Positions 8,071-17,733 of a DNA stretch of 24,045 nucleotides are shown here, piece after piece. The stretch comes from Cylindrotheca closterium (Eukaryota; Bacillariophyta; Bacillariophyceae; Bacillariales; Bacillariaceae). The DNA lies in contig CAKOGP040001711.1 in assembly GCA_933822405.4 (NCBI GenBank), forward strand, positions 1 through 24,045, in the 5' to 3' direction. Each line of letters starts with the position of its first letter. Position 1 is the first letter of the stretch. Made by a program: the position numbers and the translations under genes. The notes beneath the pieces are model-generated. The model saw nothing but the letters and a program-made list of their open reading frames with translations, was not told the DNA's origin and searched no databases.

Positions 8071-11000
8071 CTACCAACAGCCAAGTCCGCCCTTCGTTCT
8101 GTATACGGAACTTGAGACGGCACCACCGCAAGTGCAAGAGCTGCTTCCGTCAATTTCATTACAACCTGCGACCGTCTGGTAAGTGCAGGGGATTCCGCAT
8201 TCATTAGGATTAGGGTCTGCATTTATATCATCGCCACAGTAGCAATCGCTTCCGTTGTTGAGGGCGGCATACTGTAAAAACCAGAAATAATGACACATGT
8301 GAGATGACAGTTGGGGAAATCTGTACTGGGTATGATGACACACAAGGCTTACATCATAACCATTGAAACCGCACAACGCAATGCATCCTTTGACCGACAA
8401 ACTCGTGCCGGCTTGAAATGTCAAGTCTGGTGCATTGGTTGCGGATGGCATTTGCACCACAAGTTATTCGGAAATGCATAACTCCCTTCCGCTGGGGGTT
8501 CGCCAGCCATGTAGACACTGGTCCTACCAAACCCAGCAGCAACTGGACCGCACAATCCGCCGCAATCAACAGCACCGCACGATCCGCCGTAATCATTGTC
8601 GCATTCGAGATCATCCACTTGGTCTGCCACATCATACGAGTCGCCACAGTAGCAAATTGTACCTGTATCCGTACTCAAGCCAGCATAAATGTAGCCAAAG
8701 TTGCCGCATTGAGTTATGCAACTATCCACACTCCCAGTTGCTCCAAGCAATAGCTCCATCTTGGGATGAGAGTGGCTTATCTTTTCCACAAAACATCCTT
8801 GATAAGCAGTCGATGGCATCTCGCTTGGATTCTGGCGAAGAGGAAAAAGAAGAAAAAAGACAGTGAGAATTAGTCTTCTCCTATCCAATGACGAAAATGT
8901 TGGCAGCATTCACTTACCATGCTAGGAGTCATTGATGGGATTGCAGATATGGGATCACGGATGGTACATTTGAAGGCGAGGCGCTCTGAATCGATTTTTG
9001 AAAAGGAAATAGCAATGAGAAAATAAAGAGAAAACATATGCCCAAATTCACAATCCAACATGCTTTCACTTACCGGAATGGTTGACGGAGTCATCGACGG
9101 AAGGCCACTTGGAACCTCACTGGGTGAATCACTTGGTATCACGCTTGGCATCAGACTTGGTAGTATACTTGGTAGTGCAGTGGGGCCGCCGCTCGGGACG
9201 CTGCTCGGACTATCACTTGGAATCACACTGGGCATATCACTTGGAACCGCACTGGGAGAGACCGAAGGAACGTCAGAGGGGACTTCCGATGGGACCATAC
9301 TCAATGAAGGAACATCACTTGGCATGCTACTGGGTAATATACTCATCGACGGAGCTTGACTTGGTCCCGGAAACTGGACGGAATATCCCGTCTGTTCCCG
9401 GTAGTTCACGAGAATGGGAACATCCAATAAAACAGCTCCGCTTTCACCATTTGGACCTCTACTCTTGACGTACACCTTCTCTGGAATGAATATAGCAGGT
9501 AGAGCACCGATCCGTACAAGCTCAAAGATTCCTGCCACGACTTCTTCCATATGAATCTCCACAAAGTCCAAGTCCAAGCCATCGCCACCAACGCCATCTT
9601 GAGTCCTTCTTTGAAAGCTACCCGAAGACCCAAATACTGCTTCTTCTTCCGAACAACCATCGCATGTCACCCATGTCTCAATTACCAAATCCAGTACTGA
9701 CACTTCATCACCACCGGGAGGTACCGAAAACGTTTGGTCCGCGAGATCGGCATTTGTCATCTCACGCTTATACTCATCGACACATACGCCTTCTTCGGTG
9801 GTTGGACCCTTTGTCAATGCGTTGTACGACGATAGTACAATCGGCTCGATCAACGCAGCTTCCTCTTCCGTAAAGACCCTTTCGAAACCCTCAAAGGTCA
9901 TCCGCAGCTCGCCTGGGTAGAAGCTAGGATCCAATAGTCCGCATGCGGATGGTTTTGGAACATTCGCCAAGAGGTCCCCATTTTCGTCGGTCTCGATGAT
10001 GATGGGCACGTTCAACAACGGTTCCAATGCTGTGCCTTGTCCACCTCCATTTCCGTTGGACCCGGCTTGGGTCGGAGGAAGGATTGATACCTTGTTTGGA
10101 AGAAGGCTCGCTGAAAGAGTATCATTATTGACCAGACCCACCATCCGAGCAATAATCTCGCGAAGAGCGACCTCCATCATTCCAAAATCATATGTAAACT
10201 CGCTGACAGTATTTGTTTCATCAGCTGTCCCAAACAACGGAGTCACATTGGAACATCCATTGCAGATAAGCCATGTCTTGAAAGTCATCTCAAGTGCTGA
10301 CACTGCGACATCCCCTTGGCTTGATACAAACTGCTGGTCTATGAGCCTTGCCCTGGACATTTCTCGTTGTTACCTGTCATCGCAGTGTGGCTGTGCAGTG
10401 CTACCGACGGCCACATAATTGAAGGTGCCCAACATCAGCTCCTCGATTACCCCAATCTCGCCAGTCGCAATCACTCGGGAGACGCCTTGCAGTGATATGC
10501 GCCAGATGCCGGGATAGAATTCTGGATTAGATGAGCCACAAGCCGAAGTTCGAGGAAATATCACCTCTCGACCATTGGTTGACGTAGGGTCTTCGTATCC
10601 GATTGGCAAATTCAAAAGCATCATAGGGGTACTGTCTTTGCCTTCAGAGTCAATGAATGATGACAGCGGTTGGCCCTTGATTCCAATCTTCGACGGGATG
10701 AACGACTCTGCCAGCTCCCCAGAGTCAGCCAATTCAACAATCTTCCTTGCCACGTCTTTCAACAGTTGATCGAGGAGGCCAAGATCCACTTCCACCTCCT
10801 CAACGCTTTGCAATCTACGACTAATGGATGGGCCATTATCGGTTGCATACCGACCAATCATTGGCAGACCATCGGGACATCCATTGCAAATCACCCAAGA
10901 ATCAAACGTCACGTCAAGTGTTGATGGATCCTCGTCCTTCCCAGCATTGAATACTTGATCTAACATTGTCGAATTCTGCATTTCTCGCTGATACGCATCA

Positions 11001-12777
11001 GCACAGCCAGCAACTTCTTGATTTGTTCCCCTAGTAATGAGATTGTACGAGTCCACCACCAAGGTTTCCACCAATTGCTGTTCTCGAGCATTAAACCCTC
11101 GCTCGAATCCTTCAAATGATAGATCAATGGTTCCGTTATGAAAGACGGGAGACTCAATCCCACAAGTCGATACGATCTGAAACGGTATCCGTGGAGTCGC
11201 AATTACTGTCTCAGAAAATCCAGCGGATGCTGCAATACTGGAGGCAACTACAACAGTCGTACCAACAATAGCGACCATTGCCAGTTGCGTGGCTCCAGCT
11301 GCGACGCCTGCTGCTGCCATGGCACTTGTTGCTGCGGCACTTGTTGCTGCGGCACTAGCTGCAGCTGCTCCAGCTGCGATTCCAGCGGATGCCCCTGAAG
11401 CGGCTCCACCTGCTGCGCTACTTGCCGCCTGAGACGCCATCGATTCCATACCACTGAGAGAAACAAATTAGTAGTTAGTTACGATTCATTCAGCAACTAG
11501 CTTGCATGCAAAATAAGAGTTCCCAAATATACTTACGGTGGAGCACTTGGCCCAGTGGGTCCCGTTTGGCCTTGTCCTTGTCCTTGTCCTTGGCCGTGTA
11601 TATTGGGATTACCATCCACGGGAATCTCGTCTGGATTCACCATTTCTGGATCATCATGACCATCGTGATCGCGATTGTTCTGTCTTCTGCCAGATCTCTT
11701 TTGGTTCCCCCGACATCCTTCGAAGCATTTTATAATCCATCGTTTTGACATCATGGCGACGCTGAATATCAAGATAGATGCCATCGTAATGGTGTGTTCG
11801 ATGTCTTGTTCCTCAACGTCCTGAGTTTCTTGAGCAGTTGGTTCCTCAAAAGACTCAGTTTCAGAATCGGCATCAGATAAATCTTCTCGTTTTTTAAGAA
11901 TAAGACGAAATTGGATTTGGATCCGTTTTGCGGCCTTGTTCAAGTACAATGCCAACCTTTCACTCTCATCCATACCAACTTGCTGCTCTATGGAGGTTTC
12001 ATGCTTGTCGGAGGGTACAATAGCACTAAAACGAACATGTTCCTTGGACCGGCGTCTTGTACCACTGTCTAGACTCATGTCCCTGTGTCGTTCACTGCTC
12101 TTGCGTCTGCTTGGCTTGCTTCTTTTGTCTCTACTACCACTTCTCCTGCCACTTTTACTTTGGCGATATTGACGACTACTGTTGCTCTTGTCGCGATGGC
12201 GGCGTTCGTCATGTCCAAAGTTGGTTGCATCTTCAATTGGAACAGTATCATCCCAATCATCGTCTGAATCAGAGAGTGAGGAAACGCTGGTCCTCGGTAG
12301 CCTACTCTTGCGCTTGTCTTGATAGAATCGATTTGAATCTCCAGCATTGTGTGCATCTTTAGTTAGAACGTTGATATCATCCCAACTATCATCTGAGTGA
12401 GAGCGGCTTCTTCGTAGCTTGGGTCTTCTGTCGTGTCTGCGCCTTCGATGCGAATGTCCATCAGCAGGTAGAAGGTCTTGAGCTATGTCCAATCCAGCCA
12501 TAGAAACAGCGTGTGACGTTGGCATACTGCGCGTACGCCCATATGCCTTCCGCCGATCTTCTTGACCGTATTCATCATCATTTTCTTTCAAGTCTCCACC
12601 GGCAAAATCTTCCTCCCATTCACTACCAGAATCATCCGACTTCCCAGAAGACGAATTAAATTGGCTTTGCATTGGTGTATTCAGTTGGCTTCCATTTTCA
12701 ACTGCCTCATCTGCAATAACTTCCCCAATTGCAGCTGCATCATTGCCCCAGTCTGCCTCAGAATCAGAATCCACCAT
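8071..12777 (-). pseudogene. Copy B: paralogue of copy A with premature stop and frameshift
   Basis: The exon plan matches copy A: 12777-11537, 11453-9074, about 8983-8918, 8831-8353 and 8271-8071. The N-terminal region, hydrophobic anchor, three four-cysteine domains, PSxxPS stalk and two WSC domains are all present. Three differences matter. (1) A TAA at 10372-10370 replaces the Tyr codon of the DRYQREM motif in the second Cys domain; translation would stop after 774 residues, losing stalk and WSC domains. (2) Exon 3 is 2 bp longer than in A if the homologous acceptor is used. (3) The region between WSC1 and WSC2 (about 8430-8460) is shortened by a net 19 bp, shifting frame. WSC1 also carries a 27-bp duplication. 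The start is the first ATG; an in-frame GTG at 12795 is not expected to serve. It could alternatively make a truncated membrane protein. Both paralogue alignment and stops are read directly. Confidence 0.75.
8548..8601 (-). repeat. 27-bp tandem duplication in copy B WSC1
   Basis: Two adjacent 27-bp units (beginning CCGCACAATCC and CCGCACGATCC on the plus strand) encode successive GGSCGAVDC / GGLCGPV-like segments near the end of WSC1. Copy A has a single, shorter segment there (DCSGSCGG). In B the equivalent of the first cysteine is Tyr (DNDYGGSC). Confidence 0.75.
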
Positions 12778-13260
12778 CGGTATCGTCCAATGCACAGCGC
12801 AACAAGGGTTGTTAGATGGCCGTGGAGATGATTGGAAGATATGGTGGATATATGTAGGTCCAGTGGAGGTAGGTTGCGGAAAGTGAAATGTTTGCTAACA
12901 CGAAATTAAAACAGCAAAATGTCCCATTGTTGCAGCAGTTCTAGAGGTCAGTACTGTACGCTTTTTCCAAACTTGAAATATTTATGGCTCGTCCCACGCT
13001 TTTTCCATTTTCCGGTTGGACATATTGAAAATATTTATTTTATTATGCCCATATATAAAAATAGAAAAAATACATAAATGTTGTTCTTCTTTCAGGAAGC
13101 TATAAAGGCCCACAGTCACGATGCTATGATTGGCTACTGAAAATGGCTCAATAACTTCCCGAAGTTGAACAGCGTTTGAATAAAGTTATTGGCACATATC
13201 GGTACTACATGTGTATACTCTCAGATTGAAGATAGCCCCTGCCTTACGTCATTAGAATAT
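12778..13260. other. Intergenic region upstream of copy B
   Basis: The part closest to copy B (12780-12870) resembles the DNA upstream of the first-exon remnant at 13436-13520, sharing GCACASCGCAAYAAGGG. This is consistent with a duplicated promoter region. The rest (about 12900-13100) is AT-rich with no recognisable gene. Confidence 0.5.
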
Positions 13261-13435
13261 TCTTTCAAGTCTTCCACAGAGTTATCTTCCTCCCATTCAG
13301 TACCAGAATCAGACGCATTGAATTGAATTTGCGTCGTGGATTATCCAGTTGGCTTGCCTTTTCAGCTGCAACGTCGCCAACTGCAGCATCATTGCCGCAG
13401 CCTGCCCCTGGATCAGAATGCTCCATTGGCGTCAT
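13261..13435 (-). pseudogene. First-exon remnant of the copy A/B family
   Basis: The minus strand begins ATG and encodes MTPMEHSDPGAGCGNDAAV, matching the start of copies A (SDPEAGWGNDAPI) and B (SDSEADWGNDAAA). After a frameshift it continues as NASDSGTEWEED, matching DSGSEWEED of copies A and B. Homology ends near 13261. Only the first about 60 codons of the gene remain, so it is a non-functional fragment. Confidence 0.75.
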
Positions 13436-13440
13436 CCTAA

Positions 13441-14320
13441 TGAACGCACACCGCAATAAGGGCTATTGCTAGTGTTGACTATCTGCGATATACAATTATA
13501 GGTACGAGGAGGTGTTTTGGTGTTTTTGTGGATATAACACTATTGATGCCTGTCAAGTCCATCCGCGGCAGGACCAATAATAAAAGTGTCGTGTTTCTTT
13601 AAAATACTTCCGTGAAGCCCCATGGAATTTGTGTACTCGTACCTATGGAAGATAGCCAACTGGCGCCTTCCGTTCTGGTTCTTCTGCTTGGTGTTTGTTT
13701 GGAGTGACTCAGGTGGGTTGTGGTGTGAAATAACTCTATCTTTCTGTCAATATACTTGCACACAAGTTCGATATGGTTGCTGTGGTACAATACTATCGCC
13801 TGACCGTCGTTCATCGAGTCAATATTTAATCCATTGGTTCGACCGCTTTCTTCCGTCTATACGTTATTAGACCTGTGATTCGTCACGTCTTGTAGTGTAG
13901 TAATCGCATAATCATTGCCCCAGCCTGATTCTAGAGAAGAATGATGCGCTGTTTATATCTTCCAAATGGATGAAAGGATGAACAAATAGAGGGCCTGATG
14001 AGAGTCTCTTGGAAGTCATTGCCAGACTTATCATGAGTACAGTATTTTCGAACATTCCGAGTACTTGGCTTTGCACACTCAACTACCTATACCTGTAGCA
14101 AAAAGAATGTTTACATTCTTGAAAAAGGGGAGCGGGCCTAAGTCAGGGCACCAATCATCTAAAGGGTAGGTTTACATTGGAAGAATGATAGACATGATTA
14201 TTTATTCTGGATCAATTACAATTTGCAGTTCTTCAGTAGACAGTAGTTGTCGCTTTGTCGCAGCTCTTCATCGGACATCCAAGTTATCCGCTTCCTTTTT
14301 GGCTGTACGACCTTCATTTG
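13441..14320. other. Intergenic region with a second tiny exon-1 remnant
   Basis: No gene is supported here. A stretch of about 35 bp at 13905-13945 (ATCATTGCCCCAGCCTG core) resembles the minus-strand WGND/GDP start region of copies A and B. It may be a further relic of the array. An 82-codon open frame at 13622-13870 has no recognisable features. Confidence 0.45.
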
Positions 14321-14321
14321 T

Positions 14322-15944
14322 TTATTCACTGTATTGGAAGTAGGATTCCTTGGAAATCTTTCTAGACAAGTATACTCCCAAATACGATGATACCAAACAA
14401 GCAGGGAGCATTGGGCTAAGCTCTGTACCTGCAGACGCGGAAAGGCTCAGCATGAGTACGGTCGCCAATGGAGTCCTAGTGACTGATGCTTGCGTTGCCG
14501 CCATCAGACACATGACTGCTAATGGAACTACCGGCGAAATGCCAGATGTCACAGATCCCAAAAAAGAACAAGCAGCATGTGCTATGGGTGCAGCGGCAAA
14601 GAAAAGTGGGAAAATGATGCCCCCTGGGAACTTTCCCGCACAGGCCAGGGCAATTGATATTAGCTTTGCAACTCCGACTTGCATCGCTGCGAAAGCAGTC
14701 TCAAAGGGAAGGTTTGGGTTCACTTGGGCATGGCTCGTCAAAAGGTTGGAAATTCCATGCTTGGTGGCAGCAAAGGCAGTCGCCTGACCATCCACGACGC
14801 ATTGAAGACTACCTTCTCCCCAAAATAGAGTCTGTGGGAACTTCGAGCTCAGGATTCCAACTGTAAGTCCAATCAAAGCCTTGGCCATGACTTGTCGCTT
14901 ACCGCTGAACCCTCCCCTCTTTTTGTCATTGGCACTGGCTGGCCATGCGATATCTTTTAATAGATGAACTAGTTTGTGAAAGATGGTTCCGATGAAAGCT
15001 CCGCCCAAACCACAGATTGCAGCGGTAGCCATCATTGTGCGCCCACTGAGCACATCAATTGATCCATAGGCAAAGTGCCCGCCGACTGCTTTGGCTGGAA
15101 GAAGAATACCACGAATCACAGTGATGGCAGCAATACTCGACAGAATCGATGGGGACAAGGCTCTGTCGCTTGAAGCAGCAAGGCCAGCATTGGATCGGGT
15201 CAGTTCTAGTGCAAATATGGATCCCGCTATTGGAATTCCCATAAAAGCTGTCAAGGCACCTGCTGCACCGGCATAAGCCAAGACTTCTTGCTTGGATTTG
15301 GAAGCCTCTGCATTGCCATACCAGTATTTTGCCAATGAAGACCCCAACAGGGCACCAGCACAAACCATGGGTGCTTCAGGTCCGACCGAGAAGCCAAAGC
15401 TCGAAGTCACGAGTGATAGAAGTAGGAGTGGGAATAAATGGACGCGGCTTTCTGGAAGACTCTTGGCTGGTACATTCGAAAAGGAAGCTACAAAATCTGC
15501 CACTGTAAATGTGGACGAGAATTTGGCCGACAAGAGACCCATGAGGATTCCACCCACTGTGCATGTAGCAGTAATGAAGTATGTAGGGTGAAGAGAACCA
15601 AATCTTTTAAAGAAAAGACTGGGGGCTCTGTGCCAAACAGTGCTGACGCAAGTAGACAATACCTTTCCATACACAAATCCCATGGCTGCCGTAATCACAC
15701 CGACTGTCAAGGAAGCTGGAACTTCTCCCAATGGCGCCGTATCCGAGGATGCTGATGCAAAGATAGACGCTTGTTTCGTTTCGGTTGGCAATTCGTGGCT
15801 TGTGGAAGCAAAAGAGGGAGCGAGCTGTCGTTTTTGAGCTCCTCCCGAAAATAGCCCCTTGGAGGAAGTTTCTGTGATCAGAGCAGAAGTGCCATGCCCA
15901 TTGAGTATCAAAAAGAGCAACGAAATAGCGCTTGTTGGTCTCAT
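14322..15944 (-). CDS. ClC-family chloride channel/transporter
   Basis: Intronless, 540 aa. The family conducts chloride or nitrate or exchanges them for protons. Multiple hydrophobic helices fill residues about 80-525. The family motif GREGP appears as GPEAP at 188-192, keeping the gating glutamate (Glu190). The pore motif GxFxP is represented by GKFPGGIIFP at 437-446. The segment equivalent to the inner proton site reads FALELT (244-249), with Leu248 where exchangers carry a second Glu, so channel-like or uncoupled transport is inferred. No CBS domains follow. Residues 1-21 form a signal-peptide-like stretch ending GTSA before Leu22 and a Ser/Thr-rich segment. This could be a plastid bipartite presequence, but the usual Phe at +1 is absent. 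It is divergently arranged with the SIM/SKL gene. The family call is firm; location is speculative. Confidence 0.85.
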   Translation of the reverse strand: MRPTSAISLLFLILNGHGTSALITETSSKGLFSGGAQKRQLAPSFASTSHELPTETKQASIFASASSDTAPLGEVPASLTVGVITAAMGFVYGKVLSTCVSTVWHRAPSLFFKRFGSLHPTYFITATCTVGGILMGLLSAKFSSTFTVADFVASFSNVPAKSLPESRVHLFPLLLLSLVTSSFGFSVGPEAPMVCAGALLGSSLAKYWYGNAEASKSKQEVLAYAGAAGALTAFMGIPIAGSIFALELTRSNAGLAASSDRALSPSILSSIAAITVIRGILLPAKAVGGHFAYGSIDVLSGRTMMATAAICGLGGAFIGTIFHKLVHLLKDIAWPASANDKKRGGFSGKRQVMAKALIGLTVGILSSKFPQTLFWGEGSLQCVVDGQATAFAATKHGISNLLTSHAQVNPNLPFETAFAAMQVGVAKLISIALACAGKFPGGIIFPLFFAAAPIAHAACSFLGSVTSGISPVVPLAVMCLMAATQASVTRTPLATVLMLSLSASAGTELSPMLPACLVSSYLGVYLSRKISKESYFQYSE

Positions 15945-16294
15945 TTGTGCTTGTATGGGTTGCTGTACCAGCGTTGGCTGCTAGAAGATTGCGTTGTTGG
16001 TCCGCATTATTATTCGTCAAAATCGATGGTTCATGGTTGATTTAAAAGGTGTCAAAATCTGATTTTCCGGCATCCAACACGTCACACACGCCTTGCAGTC
16101 GACCGACCCTCAGGCATTTCCGTTGAGTCCCGATTGCGGATTCGAACAAGTCCCAAGATTCGATCCAACGACCGCTGAATGGCCAATTTTTGGACTCAAA
16201 ATTGCAATCCGACGACATCTACCTCACGCATACTCTTTAGTTTTGGAGATGCCTAGTGATTTTGCACATACAGTGTCCCTCTTCCTTCCTATCC
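15945..16294. promoter_or_regulatory. Divergent intergenic region (ClC / SIM-SKL genes)
   Basis: About 350 bp separate two divergently oriented start codons, so the promoters of both genes must lie here or overlap. No clear TATA box or conserved element was identified. Open frames crossing the region lack ATG starts in a useful position or known domains. Confidence 0.5.
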
Positions 16295-17131
16295 ATGACA
16301 GTGTTCTCGATGGATCCGAGGCGGTATCGCCTCCAACAAACAATGCCGCCACAAGTAATAAATCTTGTGGACTACGACGACGAGGACGAAGAAGAAGTAA
16401 TCAATTTGGTGGATCATCACGACGACGATAATGTTGAGGAAGAAAACGTTAGTTGGCTTCCGAAAAAGAACATAGGTGAGACTAGTGCTCATAGGTTTCG
16501 GGTCGATGACAATTCAACGATAGCTTCCAGATCCACAATGGGGCATCTGGATCAAAATTTGATACAGCTTCCGTTGTACGATGCCATGATGTGTACTGCA
16601 GCTACTCTTTTGGAACAGTCTCGAGAGGAGGAGGAATCACCGTATATTGTCCATTCCAACAAGCAATTACGATATGTGGAAGATCGAGAGGAAGCAGAAA
16701 TGTATTTTGACTGCGCGAGCGATCCAAGAGAACTCTGGTTTGGTTGCCTACTGGATGCTGCTGGAGAAGCCGCCGAATTCCTTGGAGAAGGTCTTGTTGG
16801 CGCGAGCAACAGGGGTCATGAGCGCGCAACAAACCGTTTACTTGAGAGGCGGAAACGCTTGGATACAGGTAATAATAGAGTCCATCCCGATATTCCAGAA
16901 ATTGTGGATGTATGCGACATTCAAGACCAAGAAGAACAAGAAGAGGCTCGACTAAGCCACCAAAAACACCAAAAAGACATGGAGATGCTGCTGCCGGAAA
17001 AGAAGAAAGACCCGCCAACCAAGCAAGAGCTCGAAGAAGCTACCTTCCCTCTGCTCGAGATCCACGTTCCAGATACTATAGAGGAGGAGGACGAAAACAA
17101 GAAGGACGACGACGACATGAGTAAACTATAG
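16295..17131 (+). CDS. Acidic protein with tandem SIM-like motifs and C-terminal SKL
   Basis: 278 aa from the first in-frame ATG. Later ATGs at 16310 and 16343 (the latter with A at -3) are also possible starts and would keep all motifs. Residues 21-26 and 35-40 are two copies of VINLVD, each followed by a run of Asp/Glu or Asp/His. This fits the SUMO-interaction motif pattern (hydrophobic core plus acidic flank). The middle (about residues 80-170) contains LPLYDAMMC and a RELWFGCLLDAAGEAAEFLGEG helix-like segment and may be folded. The C-terminal half is charged and Glu/Lys-rich. The final tripeptide is SKL, the canonical peroxisomal PTS1 signal. No enzyme domain was recognised. Binding SUMO and peroxisomal import are both inferences from short motifs. 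Confidence 0.65.
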   Translation: MTVFSMDPRRYRLQQTMPPQVINLVDYDDEDEEEVINLVDHHDDDNVEEENVSWLPKKNIGETSAHRFRVDDNSTIASRSTMGHLDQNLIQLPLYDAMMCTAATLLEQSREEEESPYIVHSNKQLRYVEDREEAEMYFDCASDPRELWFGCLLDAAGEAAEFLGEGLVGASNRGHERATNRLLERRKRLDTGNNRVHPDIPEIVDVCDIQDQEEQEEARLSHQKHQKDMEMLLPEKKKDPPTKQELEEATFPLLEIHVPDTIEEEDENKKDDDDMSKL

Positions 17132-17733
17132 TGATAGCTGTCCAGCAATTGATCACTATGTTCTTCCTAAATCGTGTTAGGGACCACAACAAGGAGAGCG
17201 CATTAGAAAGTAGACAGGTGTCTAACGCGTGTATTCAAGCAGATGTAACAATAGAATCTGTGTTGTATTATTATCCTTTGATCCGACTTTTATGTTTTGA
17301 GATCTTCTTCATCACGATCTCCATCGAGGCCTAAGCAAGTACTTTCATTTTTCGCGCACTTTCAACTTCCATAAAATATATAGGTACACACTTTCAACTT
17401 CCATATACACGGTATATATCCAATAACAGATGTCACCGACAATATATAGTAACAGGTCCCCGCCGCTTCATCGCCATTTTCATCATCAACATGCCGACGT
17501 CTTGTCGAGATATCAATGAAATATCGGGCATCTCAGAATTTCTCCGATCTAAACTTTTGAACCCATCACAAGACTGCGTAGCATACTGTAGACGGCAAGA
17601 CTGACATTTTTCGTTGGGATTCTTACACGGTTATGACAGACATCGCCTTTTTATTCAATACGCGTTTGAGTTCCTTCATTGACCCCGCCGTTCCATTCAT
17701 TCGTTCAATAACAAAGGAAGCCATTAACAAACC
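17132..17733. promoter_or_regulatory. Intergenic / upstream region of first aminopeptidase gene
   Basis: About 600 bp without a supported gene. It contains a 17-bp direct repeat (CACTTTCAACTTCCATA) at 17357-17373 and 17389-17405, each copy followed by an AT-rich TATA-like stretch. No upstream coding exon for the aminopeptidase was found, so that gene probably starts at 17734. Confidence 0.5.
17357..17405. repeat. 17-bp direct repeat, 32-bp period
   Basis: Two exact copies of CACTTTCAACTTCCATA start 32 bp apart. Both are followed by TATA-rich sequence, about 330-375 bp upstream of the aminopeptidase start codon. Confidence 0.85.

Noticed and set aside
12778..12795. Extended N-terminus of copy B starting at 12795
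   Set aside because: The codon at 12795 is GTG; the first ATG in frame is at 12777 and aligns with the start region of copy A.
13622..13870. 82-codon open frame on the plus strand
   Set aside because: It is aromatic-rich with no homology, no recognisable domain and no supporting context in an AT-rich intergenic stretch.
15607..16020. 137-codon open frame on the minus strand overlapping the ClC start
   Set aside because: It overlaps the ClC coding sequence in another frame and shows no family features.
16256..16294. Longer start for the SIM/SKL protein at 16256
   Set aside because: The codon is GTG, which is not expected to initiate in a nuclear gene; the first ATG is at 16295.
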